From the NCBI RefSeq assembly GCF_000936425.1, contig NZ_AVFK01000029.1, positions 43,026-107,025 of the forward strand: a stretch of DNA of 64,000 nucleotides. Direction: 5' to 3'. The stretch comes from Skermanella aerolata KACC 11604 (lineage in GTDB: Bacteria; Pseudomonadota; Alphaproteobacteria; Azospirillales; Azospirillaceae). The translations under genes and the position numbers were made by a program. Positions 36,784 to 45,017 of this stretch are shown piece after piece (the first letter of the stretch is position 1; each line of letters begins with the position of its first letter). The notes below the pieces were generated by a model. The model was not told where the DNA came from, did not search any database, and saw only the letters and a program-made list of their open reading frames with translations.

Positions 36784-36800
<17 letters not shown>
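36081..36800 (-). CDS. tesA: Arylesterase/lysophospholipase TesA (SGNH hydrolase)
   Basis: Periplasmic SGNH hydrolase acting on thioesters and lysophospholipids. The nucleophile lies in ILALGDSLTAGYGL, block III is VELGANDGLRG with Asn, and Asp/His sit in EDGMHPNAKG. A signal peptide (GRLFNAVAKATAVAALGLGVAM...AAA) precedes. ATG 36800 overlaps the start region of the divergent ABC gene; a TTG at 36756-36758 would avoid the overlap and still keep the signal peptide. The pairing with a YbbA/YbbP-like ABC transporter is the same as tesA-ybbA-ybbP in E. coli. Confidence 0.9.
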
Positions 36801-37542
<742 letters not shown>

Positions 37543-37552
37543 GAATTCCCCC

Positions 37553-40081
37553 ATGAACAATACGCTGTCGATCGCCTGGACCATCGCCCGGCGCGAGCTT
37601 CGCGGCGGCCTCAAGGGCTTCCGCATCTTTCTCGCCTGCCTGACGCTGGGGGTGGCCGCCATCGCGACGGTGCAGTCGCTGTCCGGCGGCATCATCGAAG
37701 GATTGCGGGCCGATGGGCGGGCGATCCTGGGCGGCGACGTGGCGCTCCGCGTCCTCTACAATCCGATCGGGGAGGCGGAGCGGACCTATCTCGACTCACA
37801 GGGCCGCGTGTCGGTCGCGGTCGAGGCGCGCTCGATGGCCAGGCGGGAGGACGGCGCCCGCTCGACCCTGGTCGAGCTGAAGGCGGTCGATGACCCTTAC
37901 CCGCTCTATGGCGCCTTCACGCTCCGCGAGGGCGGTAATCTTCACGAAGCTCTCGGCCAACGGGACGGCGCCTGGGGCGCCGTGGTCGAGGATACCGTCA
38001 GCCAGCGCCTGGACCTCAAGGTCGGCGACGCCGTCAAGGTCGGCGATACGACCTTCCGCATCCGGGGCACGATCGAGCGCGAGCCCGACCGCGCCGCGTC
38101 CGGCGGCTTCGTCCTAGGGCCGCGCCTGCTGATCGACCTCGATGCGCTGGAAAGCACCGGCCTGATCCAGCCCGGCAGCATGATCTATTGGAACTACAAG
38201 GTCGGCCTCAATCCGGGCACCGACCTCCAGGCTTGGCAGACCGATCTTCAGAGCCGCTTCCCCGACGCCGGCTGGCGGGTGCGCGACTTCACCAACGCCG
38301 CCCCGCAGATCGAGCGCTTCATCGGCCGGCTGACCCTGTTCCTGACGCTGGTCGGGCTGACGGCGCTGCTGGTCGGCGGCGTCGGCGTCGGCAACGCGGT
38401 GCGCAGCTATCTCGACGGCAAGATCGCCACCATCGCGACCCTTAAATGCCTGGGCGCCCCCGGTCCGCTGGTGTTCCAGGCCTACCTGCTCCAGATCCTC
38501 GTGCTCGCCTCCCTCGGCATCCTGCTCGGTCTCGTCATCGGTGCTGTGGCGCCGCTGATCGCGGCGGCGGCGCTGGCGAACGTGCTGCCGATCACGGCGC
38601 GCATCGGCATATATCCCGGCGGTCTCGCCATCGCGGCGGCCTTCGGCCTGCTGACGGCGCTGACTTTCTCGCTCTGGCCGCTTGGGCGGGCGCGGGAAGT
38701 TCCCGCCGGCGCCCTGTTCCGGGATGTCGTCTCGCCGGCCTCAGGCCGCCCGCGCGGCCTCTATCTGGCGGCTGGCCTGCTCTCGGGGGCCGCTCTCGCG
38801 GCGCTGGCGATCGTGACGGCACAGGAAAAGGCCTTCGCGGCATGGTTCGTCGGCGGTGCGTTCCTGACGCTGCTGGCCTTCCGGTTCGCCGCAACGGGGG
38901 TCACCTGGGGAGCTGCCCGCGTCGGCAGGCCGCGCAATCCGGGCTTCCGGCTGGCACTCGCCAACCTGCACCGGCCGGGCAACCCGACCGGCAGCGTCGT
39001 CCTGTCGCTCGGCCTTGGCCTGACCGTGCTGGTCGCCATCGCCCTGATCGAGGGCAATTTTTCCGCCCGCGTCAACGAGAGCATCCCAAAGAACGCGCCC
39101 GCCTATTTCTTCATCGATATCCAGCCGAACCAGCGCGCCGACTTCAACAGCACCGTTCTCGGCGTCAGCGGGGCCAGCGACCTGCGGGAGGTCCCGATGC
39201 TGCGCGGCCGGATCTCCCAGGCGAACGGCGTGGAGGCCGAAAAGGCGCTGGTCAACCCCGAGCATGCCTGGGTGCTGCGCGGCGATCGGGGCGTCACATA
39301 TTCCGGCCCGCCGCCGGAGGATGCCGAGATCACCGCCGGGCAGTGGTGGCCTGACGACTATAAGGGCAAGCCGCTGGTGTCGATCTATGCCGACATCGCC
39401 GACGCCTTCGGCATCGGCCTGGGCGACACGCTGACCGTCAACGTGCTGGGCCGCGACATCACGGCCGAGGTGGCGAGCATCCGCGCCATCGACTTCTCCA
39501 CCATGAACATCAACTTCACGATCATCTTCTCCCCCGGCGTGCTGGAAGGGGCGCCTCAGACCTTCCTCGCCACCGTCCGGGCGACGCCGGAGGCGGAGCC
39601 TTTGATCCAGCGCGCCGTCACCGACAAGTTCGGCAACATCACGTCGGTTCGGGTCCGCGACGCGCTGGATACCGTCAACGAGCTGCTCGGCAATATCGGG
39701 ACCGCAGTCCGCGTCACGGCGGCGATCACGCTGCTGGCCGGGACGCTGGTGCTGGCGGGAGCGGTCGCCGCCGGCCACAGGCGGCGGGTCTACGACGCCG
39801 TCGTGCTGAAGGTGCTGGGCGCCACCCGCGCCGACGTGCTCAAGGCCTTCCTGGTCGAATACGGCCTGCTCGGCCTCATCACGGCCGCGATTTCCGGCGC
39901 CATCGGCACTCTGACCGCCTGGGCGGTGCTGGTCCACGTGATGGACTGGGAATGGACCTTCCTGCCGTCGGCGGTGCTGTCCACCGCCGTCATCTGCACC
40001 GCGATCACTCTGGCTTTCGGCTTCATCGGCACGTGGCGGGCGCTCGGCCAGCCGGCGGCGCCGCTGCTGCGGAACGATTGA
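37553..40081 (+). CDS. ABC transporter permease, YbbP-like (FtsX family)
   Basis: 842 residues with the YbbP topology. An N-terminal TM segment (FRIFLACLTLGVAAIATVQSL, about 24-45) is followed by a periplasmic domain (about 45-255) and three TM helices with the FtsX pattern (LTLFLTLVGLTALLVGGVGVGNAVRSYL near 260). A second periplasmic block (about 490-710) and a C-terminal FtsX bundle (VRVTAAITLLAGTLVLAGAVAAG; FLVEYGLLGLITAAISGAIGTL) follow. It is expected to pair with the upstream ATPase as a mechanotransmission-type complex in the inner membrane. Confidence 0.92.
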   Translation: MNNTLSIAWTIARRELRGGLKGFRIFLACLTLGVAAIATVQSLSGGIIEGLRADGRAILGGDVALRVLYNPIGEAERTYLDSQGRVSVAVEARSMARREDGARSTLVELKAVDDPYPLYGAFTLREGGNLHEALGQRDGAWGAVVEDTVSQRLDLKVGDAVKVGDTTFRIRGTIEREPDRAASGGFVLGPRLLIDLDALESTGLIQPGSMIYWNYKVGLNPGTDLQAWQTDLQSRFPDAGWRVRDFTNAAPQIERFIGRLTLFLTLVGLTALLVGGVGVGNAVRSYLDGKIATIATLKCLGAPGPLVFQAYLLQILVLASLGILLGLVIGAVAPLIAAAALANVLPITARIGIYPGGLAIAAAFGLLTALTFSLWPLGRAREVPAGALFRDVVSPASGRPRGLYLAAGLLSGAALAALAIVTAQEKAFAAWFVGGAFLTLLAFRFAATGVTWGAARVGRPRNPGFRLALANLHRPGNPTGSVVLSLGLGLTVLVAIALIEGNFSARVNESIPKNAPAYFFIDIQPNQRADFNSTVLGVSGASDLREVPMLRGRISQANGVEAEKALVNPEHAWVLRGDRGVTYSGPPPEDAEITAGQWWPDDYKGKPLVSIYADIADAFGIGLGDTLTVNVLGRDITAEVASIRAIDFSTMNINFTIIFSPGVLEGAPQTFLATVRATPEAEPLIQRAVTDKFGNITSVRVRDALDTVNELLGNIGTAVRVTAAITLLAGTLVLAGAVAAGHRRRVYDAVVLKVLGATRADVLKAFLVEYGLLGLITAAISGAIGTLTAWAVLVHVMDWEWTFLPSAVLSTAVICTAITLAFGFIGTWRALGQPAAPLLRND

Positions 40082-40100
40082 AGCCGGTGCCGATACCAGT

Positions 40101-40117
40101 CCCGAAAATTTTTCGGG
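40101..40117 (+). terminator. Palindrome after the permease gene
   Basis: CCCGAAAA (40101-40108) and TTTTCGGG (40110-40117) flank one central base; the effective hairpin is CCCGAA/TTCGGG with loop AATTT, followed by ATTAAAA. Twenty bases after the permease stop. Weak by intrinsic terminator standards. Confidence 0.35.
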
Positions 40118-40288
40118 ATTAAAACGGAAACTCGTTCGTACACCTGCACACCAGGATATAAACCTTGGGCGTCAAAGGGTTACGGATGAAGAACCGGATG
40201 GTCCCGGCATCCGATTTCCATTGAATTGCTCGGCGATCTCCCCAATATCCTGTGTCAGGTTAAAACTGCCTTTCGGATCGAGGATCAC

Positions 40289-41020
40289 ATGGCAAACGGA
40301 CTGTTCAATCGGTACGCGACCCCCGGCCGCGCGGTCGATCAGGCCCAGTACGACGAAGGCCTGCGCCAGCATATGCTGAGCGTGTACAATTACATGTCGA
40401 TCGGTCTGGGCCTGACCGGCGTGGTGGCTTTCGTTACCGCCATGCTGGCCATGTCCAACCCGGCCTTCGCACAGGTGATGTACGGCTCCCCGCTGAAGTG
40501 GGTGGTGATGCTGGCCCCGCTGGGCTTCGTGTTCTTCCTGTCGGCCAAAATCCACTCTATGTCGATGTCGGCCGCCCAGACGACCTTCTGGGCCTTCGCG
40601 GCCGTCATGGGCCTGTCGCTGTCGTCCATCTTCCTGGTCTATACCGGCGCCAGCATCGCCCGCGTGTTCTTCATCACCGGTGCTACATTCGGCGCGATGA
40701 GCTTGTGGGGATACACGACCAAGCGCGACCTGTCGGGCATGGGCTCGTTCCTGCTGATGGGCCTGATCGGCATCATCGTCGCGAGCGTGGTCAACATCTT
40801 CCTGGCGTCTTCCGCGCTACAGTTCGCCGTGTCGGTGATCGGCGTGCTGATCTTCACGGGCCTGACCGCCTATGATACCCAGCGCATCAAGGAAGAATAC
40901 AGCGAAGGTTACGGCTCCGAGTCGCTCGGCAAGATGGCCCTGATGGGCGCCCTGTCGCTGTATCTGAACTTCATCAACCTGTTCACGATGCTGCTTCACC
41001 TCTTCGGCCAGCGCGAATAA
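40289..41020 (+). CDS. Bax inhibitor-1/YccA family membrane protein
   Basis: 243 residues from ATG 40289, with GAGG eight bases upstream. Seven hydrophobic helices: for example NYMSIGLGLTGVVAFVTAMLAM, KWVVMLAPLGFVFFLSAKI, FWAFAAVMGLSLSSIFLVYTG and LIGIIVASVVNIFLASSALQF. The C-terminal VIGVLIFTGLTAYDTQRIKEEY is the BI-1 hallmark, with the conserved Asp pair. The N-terminal RYATPGRAVDQAQYDEGLRQHMLSVY is standard in alphaproteobacteria. BI-1 homologues such as BsYetJ act as pH-sensitive Ca2+ leaks; YccA in E. coli modulates FtsH. The function here is not shown by context. Confidence 0.93.
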   Translation: MANGLFNRYATPGRAVDQAQYDEGLRQHMLSVYNYMSIGLGLTGVVAFVTAMLAMSNPAFAQVMYGSPLKWVVMLAPLGFVFFLSAKIHSMSMSAAQTTFWAFAAVMGLSLSSIFLVYTGASIARVFFITGATFGAMSLWGYTTKRDLSGMGSFLLMGLIGIIVASVVNIFLASSALQFAVSVIGVLIFTGLTAYDTQRIKEEYSEGYGSESLGKMALMGALSLYLNFINLFTMLLHLFGQRE

Positions 41021-41052
41021 GCTCCTCCGGCTTCAGCGACTGGATACGGACG

Positions 41053-41081
41053 AAACCCAGGCCTCGCGGCCTGGGTTTTTT
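41053..41081 (+). terminator. Rho-independent terminator of the BI-1 gene
   Basis: AAACCCAGGCC (41053-41063), loop TCGC, GGCCTGGGTTT (41068-41078), continuing as six T in a row. Eleven-base-pair, GC-rich stem, 32 bases after the stop codon. The best intrinsic terminator of the window. Confidence 0.9.
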
Positions 41082-41203
41082 CGTATCGGCTGCCATGCAT
41101 CACAAGGTGGCGCGCGCGGTGGCGGTTTATTCCTTCCTGGAGATATTCTAGACTAAAGGCCGGGTCGGATTATAACTTAGGTCCGGTTTTTCCCGCTCAA
41201 CGT

Positions 41204-42667
41204 ATGGTGTGTGTAATAAACCGCGCGCTTGCAAACTCCAGGATGCGGGACGACCGCGGCGGAGGAGGGCTGTCCACTGGACGACCCCGTTACCGCGCCA
41301 TGCCCGTCGCCCTGATCTACGCGGCGTTGGCGGCTTTCTGGATATTGATGTCCGACGGTATCCTGCAGTGGGCGCTTGGCGACGCATCGTTCCTGTCGTC
41401 GGTCCACACGCTCAAAGGGCTCGTCTTCATCCTGGTCACCGCCTTTCTGCTCCACCGCCTCGTCCGTCGGGTCGGGGAGGCGGCGCAGTCGGAAGCGGTG
41501 CTGAGACAGGATCAGCGGCGGCTGCTGGTCATGCTTGAGAACATGCCGGTTCTTGTCGCCGCGTTCGACAGGGACCATCAGGTCGCCCTCTGGAACCGGG
41601 AGGCGGAACGCATCACCGGGTACAGCGCGTCGGAAGCGATCGGCAACCCGCGCATCATGGAACTCCTGCTGCCCGATCCGGATTACCGCCGGGCCAGCGC
41701 CGCCGAGATCGGCAGGGCGGCGCTCCGGTGCCGCGACTGGGAGCGCCAGATCACCTGCAAGGACGGCACCGTCAGGACGATCGCGGTGTCCTGCATCGCC
41801 AAGGACTTCCCGATCGCCGACTATCCCGGCGGCTGGGGCATCGGCGTCGATGTCACTGCCCGCGTCGCCCGGGAACGGGAACTGGCCGAAGCCCGGGACG
41901 AACTGGAGCATGCCCGGTCGGACGCGGTCGCCGCCCGCAATGCGGCGGAGGCGAGCAGCCGGGCCAAGTCCGATTTCCTGTCGCTGATGAGCCATGAGCT
42001 GCGGACACCCTTGACGGCCGTGATCGGCTTCGCCGATGTCATGCGGGGGGAGCTGTTCGGTCCGCTGGGCTCTCCCAAATACCACGAGTACTGCAGGGAT
42101 ATCGAAACCAGCGGGCATTACCTGCTGGACCTAATCGACGATATCCTGGATCTCGCCAAGGTCGAGTCGGGCCGCTACACGCTGACCGAGGGGATCGTCG
42201 ATCTGGACGCCCTCGTCCGTGCTTCGATCCAGCTTCTCGGCGACCGTCCTGCCCGCAAGCGGATCGTCCTGAACACGCGGGTCGAACGCACCCTCAAGAT
42301 CCAAGGCGACGAGCGGGCGCTGAAGCAGGTGCTGATCAACCTGCTGACCAATGCGGTCAAATACACCCCTGTCGGCGGGCTGATCGAGTTGACGGCAGGG
42401 ATCGGTCCGTCGAACGAACTGGAACTGGTCGTCAGCGATACCGGCATCGGCATTCCGGAAGCCGAACTGTCACTGGTCCAGGAGCCCTTCGCCCAGGCCA
42501 GCAACTCCCACAGCGCCGGCGAAGATGGAACGGGCCTTGGCCTGTCGATCGTCCGGACGCTGGTGGAACTGCATGGCGGCAGCCTGTCGATCGAAAGCGA
42601 CCTGGGACGCGGCACCCGCGTCCGCGTCAGCGTCCCGGCGACGCGAGTCCTGTCGTCGGCGGCTTGA
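41204..42667 (+). CDS. Membrane PAS-domain sensor histidine kinase
   Basis: 487 residues from 41204; starts at 41243 or 41300 are equally possible as no ribosome binding site decides. Two TM helices (PVALIYAALAAFWILMS near 34-50; LKGLVFILVTAFLLHRLV near 70-88) are joined by a short loop. A PAS domain at about 105-220 (MLENMPVLVAAFDRDHQVALWN) follows, then HisKA with phospho-His in FLSLMSHELRTPL (near 265). The HATPase_c boxes are NLLTNAVKYTP, DTGIGIPEAEL and GTGLGLSIVRTL. No response regulator is adjacent, so it is an orphan kinase. Confidence 0.9.
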   Translation: MVCVINRALANSRMRDDRGGGGLSTGRPRYRAMPVALIYAALAAFWILMSDGILQWALGDASFLSSVHTLKGLVFILVTAFLLHRLVRRVGEAAQSEAVLRQDQRRLLVMLENMPVLVAAFDRDHQVALWNREAERITGYSASEAIGNPRIMELLLPDPDYRRASAAEIGRAALRCRDWERQITCKDGTVRTIAVSCIAKDFPIADYPGGWGIGVDVTARVARERELAEARDELEHARSDAVAARNAAEASSRAKSDFLSLMSHELRTPLTAVIGFADVMRGELFGPLGSPKYHEYCRDIETSGHYLLDLIDDILDLAKVESGRYTLTEGIVDLDALVRASIQLLGDRPARKRIVLNTRVERTLKIQGDERALKQVLINLLTNAVKYTPVGGLIELTAGIGPSNELELVVSDTGIGIPEAELSLVQEPFAQASNSHSAGEDGTGLGLSIVRTLVELHGGSLSIESDLGRGTRVRVSVPATRVLSSAA

Positions 42668-42683
42668 GCGCTGGCGCAGCGCT

Positions 42684-42849
42684 ATACCAGGGGCCTTTAA
42701 GATTGACCGGTGAGCTCCGGCAAAGATGTCGGGCTGAAGAGGCCCGACCTACAAAAGCAACCTCGGGCAAAAGCACGCTCACGTAGGTCGGGCCTCTTCA
42801 GCCCGACATTTAACGCTCCGGACCGGTCAATGTTTAGTAACCCTGGTAT
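42684..42849. repeat. 166-base inverted-repeat element carrying family B arms (MITE-like)
   Basis: The ends ATACCAGGG (42684-42692) and CCCTGGTAT (42841-42849) are exact inverted repeats. Inside, ATTGACCGGT (42703-42712) pairs with ACCGGTCAAT (42822-42831), then the 26-base family B arms follow at 42727-42752 and 42783-42808, with about 30 bases in the centre. The whole is close to one long palindrome. The right end overlaps the TAA stop of moeA (TGGTATTA). The ATACCAGGG ends recur in part around copy 1 (806-920) and copy 2 (6826-6835). It codes for no protein and lies between the converging kinase and moeA genes. Confidence 0.85.
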
Positions 42850-44117
42850 TAGAGCACCTCCGTAAACGGCATGTACTCGACCATGGAGCCGCTCTCCAGG
42901 CGCGTGATCTCTTCTGAAAGGACGACCAGTCCGTCGGATCCGACCATGGACGAGAGGATGCCGGCGCCGTCGCGGGGGAACTTCGTCGCGACAAGGGTGC
43001 CGCCGGGGTCCCGCCGTAAACAGACGCGGACGAATTCGCGCCGGCCTTCCTTCTTCTTGTAGTCGAAATCGGAGCGGACCCGGAACAGGGTCGGTCCGGT
43101 CACCGTTTCGCCGCCCAGGAGCTGGATCAGCGGCCTGGCAAGGCAGAAGAACGTGATCATGGCTGCGACCGGATTGCCCGGCAATCCGACGAAGGGTACC
43201 GAACGCACCTGTCCCAGCGCCACCGGACGTCCCGGCTTGATCGCGAGCCGCCAGAAATGAAGGCCGCCGCTCGCCTCGACCGCTCCTTTCACATGGTCCT
43301 CTTCCCCGGTCGAAACGCCGCCGGTCGTGACGATCAGGTCGTGCGATTTCGCCGCGGTCTCAAGGACCTGCTTCAACTCCACTGGATTGTCCCGCAGGAT
43401 GCCGAAATCCGTGACGCGTCCTCCCATCTGCCGGATCAGCGCCGACAGGGTGAACCGGTTGGCGTCGTAGATGGCGCCGGGTGCCAGCGGCGAGCCCGGC
43501 TCGACCAACTCGTTGCCGGTGGAAATGATGGCGACCCGCAGCGGCGTGCGCACGGTCACGGCGGTCGATCCGACCGCCGCCAGCAATCCGACGTCCTGCG
43601 GGCGCAGCCGGCGTCCTGCGGGCAGAATCACGCTGCCGGCCATGACATCTTCCCCGGCCTTCCGCAGATTGGCGCCGCGCTTGATGCCGGGCTGGATCAG
43701 CACGCTTCCCAGCACACCGGGTCCGGATTGCTCCCGGCAATCCTCCTGCATCATGACGGTATCGAATCCGGGAGGCATCGGCGCTCCGGTGAATATGCGG
43801 ACGGCGGTCCCGCACGGGTCGGGCCTGCCCGCTCCGTCGCCGGCGGCGATCCTGCCGACGATGGGGAGCACCGTGTCGCCCTCTCGCGACAAATCCTCGA
43901 ACCGCACGGCGTAGCCGTCCACCGCCGAGTTGTCGTGCGGCGGCACGCTGACCGGCGATACGACGTCGCCCGCCAGTACACGCCCCAAGGAGTCGATCAA
44001 AGCCACGGACTCGGTTCCCGTGACGGCGGTCAGCCGCTCCGCCAGCAGGTCCTGGGCCGCCTCCAGCGTCATCAACGGCCCGCCGAACGCGAAGCAGTCG
44101 TCACTCAGTTGGGCCAT
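42849..44117 (-). CDS. moeA: Molybdopterin molybdenumtransferase MoeA
   Basis: Inserts molybdate into adenylated molybdopterin. Preferred start ATG 44115-44117 (MAQLSDDCFAFGGPLMTLEAA, 422 residues); the frame goes 21 codons further up. MoeA N-terminal signature SVPPHDNSAVDGYAVRFEDL. Gephyrin-like core IISTGNELVEPGSPLAPGAIYDANRFTL, DLIVTTGGVSTGEEDHVK and PFVGLPGNPVAAMITFF are all conserved. Domain IV ends the protein. It acts after MoaBCDE/MogA and upstream of MobA, which is encoded at 1109-1747. Confidence 0.94.
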   Translation of the reverse strand: MAQLSDDCFAFGGPLMTLEAAQDLLAERLTAVTGTESVALIDSLGRVLAGDVVSPVSVPPHDNSAVDGYAVRFEDLSREGDTVLPIVGRIAAGDGAGRPDPCGTAVRIFTGAPMPPGFDTVMMQEDCREQSGPGVLGSVLIQPGIKRGANLRKAGEDVMAGSVILPAGRRLRPQDVGLLAAVGSTAVTVRTPLRVAIISTGNELVEPGSPLAPGAIYDANRFTLSALIRQMGGRVTDFGILRDNPVELKQVLETAAKSHDLIVTTGGVSTGEEDHVKGAVEASGGLHFWRLAIKPGRPVALGQVRSVPFVGLPGNPVAAMITFFCLARPLIQLLGGETVTGPTLFRVRSDFDYKKKEGRREFVRVCLRRDPGGTLVATKFPRDGAGILSSMVGSDGLVVLSEEITRLESGSMVEYMPFTEVL

Positions 44118-44227
44118 CGGCGTCTTCTCCCAGGCTTCCGAAACAGCAGGCGCACTATGGTGCAGGACAGTAGTCGCCAACCATGTGTCCGCAACAATTC
44201 TTTCTACATCGGATCTTGGCGGCGTAC

Positions 44228-44638
44228 CTACTGGGCTACAACCCAGTTTTCTATCCGCAGACCGGAGTAGCAGCTAAAGTCACCGACATTGTTGGTCACC
44301 AGCGTCACGTCCAGCCCAATTGCATGAGCGGCGATCAGCCTGTCCAATGCGTCACGCTTGCGATCGCGATTGGCGAGCCGCACCTGTCGATAGGACCGTG
44401 CCGCTACGACATCGAAGCCCACGACGGGGATATCCTTGATCAACTCATCCAACGCTGCCTGATTCTGCGTCTTTCTCTCACCGGATACGGCGATGCCATA
44501 GTCCAGTTCCGCATAGGTCACGGCCGACATGACGACTTCGCCGACACGACACTGCGCGAAGCGTTCGCCGACCGAAGGCGGCTGGTTTTTCATCAGGTAG
44601 ATGCAGATGTTGGTGTCCAGCAGGTATTTCGGCCTCAC
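44228..44638 (-). CDS. vapC: VapC-type PIN-domain toxin ribonuclease
   Basis: 136 residues from GTG 44636-44638. PIN acidic residues are Asp8 in YLLDTNICIY, Glu44 in VTYAELDYG, Asp99 in RDALDRLIAAHA and Asp120 in TNNVGDF. These ligate Mg2+ for tRNA or mRNA cleavage. The start overlaps the vapB stop as GTGA, the usual arrangement for a coupled toxin-antitoxin pair. Length and the closing DVTLVTNNVGDFSCYSGLRIENW are canonical for VapC4/VapC-like toxins. Confidence 0.93.
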   Translation of the reverse strand: MRPKYLLDTNICIYLMKNQPPSVGERFAQCRVGEVVMSAVTYAELDYGIAVSGERKTQNQAALDELIKDIPVVGFDVVAARSYRQVRLANRDRKRDALDRLIAAHAIGLDVTLVTNNVGDFSCYSGLRIENWVVAQ

Positions 44639-44871
44639 AGTCCATCCCGCTCGGCTTGCTGATTGTCATCCCGGCCATCGGCCATGAAATCATCGGAGAA
44701 CGCGCCGAATTTCTCCAGAACCCGGTCCAACTTTCGCGAAACCGGGCGTATGCGGAGTTCGTCACCGACGCGCTCGATCTCCACTTCCATGTCGTTCCGA
44801 TCGAAGGCCAGGTCGGCAGGAATCCGTACTGCCTGCGAGTTCCCGTTCTTGAAGATTTTCGTAATCGGCAC
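44635..44871 (-). CDS. vapB: VapB-type antitoxin (AbrB/SpoVT fold)
   Basis: 78 residues from GTG 44869-44871, with GGAG nine bases upstream. The N-terminus MPITKIFKNGNSQAVRIPADLAF is the swapped-hairpin AbrB domain that binds the operator; the tail SRKLDRVLEKFGAFSDDFMADG would wrap and neutralise VapC. It is the first gene of the pair, with a good promoter 30 bases upstream. It is GC-typical, so if acquired it is ameliorated. Confidence 0.93.
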   Translation of the reverse strand: MPITKIFKNGNSQAVRIPADLAFDRNDMEVEIERVGDELRIRPVSRKLDRVLEKFGAFSDDFMADGRDDNQQAERDGL

Positions 44872-44900
44872 GACCGGCGTCTCCTGTAGTGGCCGGCTGC

Positions 44901-44929
44901 ATTATGGTGGTAGGGTCACCTTGTGTAAA
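44901..44929 (-). promoter_or_regulatory. vapBC promoter with operator-like repeats
   Basis: On the minus strand TTTACA (44924-44929) and CATAAT (44901-44906) are separated by exactly 17 bases, five of six matches each. GTGTAAACAC (44923-44932 region) overlaps the -35 box, and TGTGTACA follows at 44935-44942. These TGTGT/ACACA repeats are a plausible VapB/VapBC operator for autorepression. Confidence 0.65.
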
Positions 44930-45017
44930 CACTTGTGTGTACAGACCAGTACTGGCGGCAGGTTCTACCCACCGCCGGCATCAGTTCAGTTCCGCCCGAA
45001 GATCCGGCTTCCAGCTT

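Noticed and set aside
42684..42849. Full insertion sequence
   Set aside because: Only 166 bases and no transposase frame; at most a non-autonomous element.
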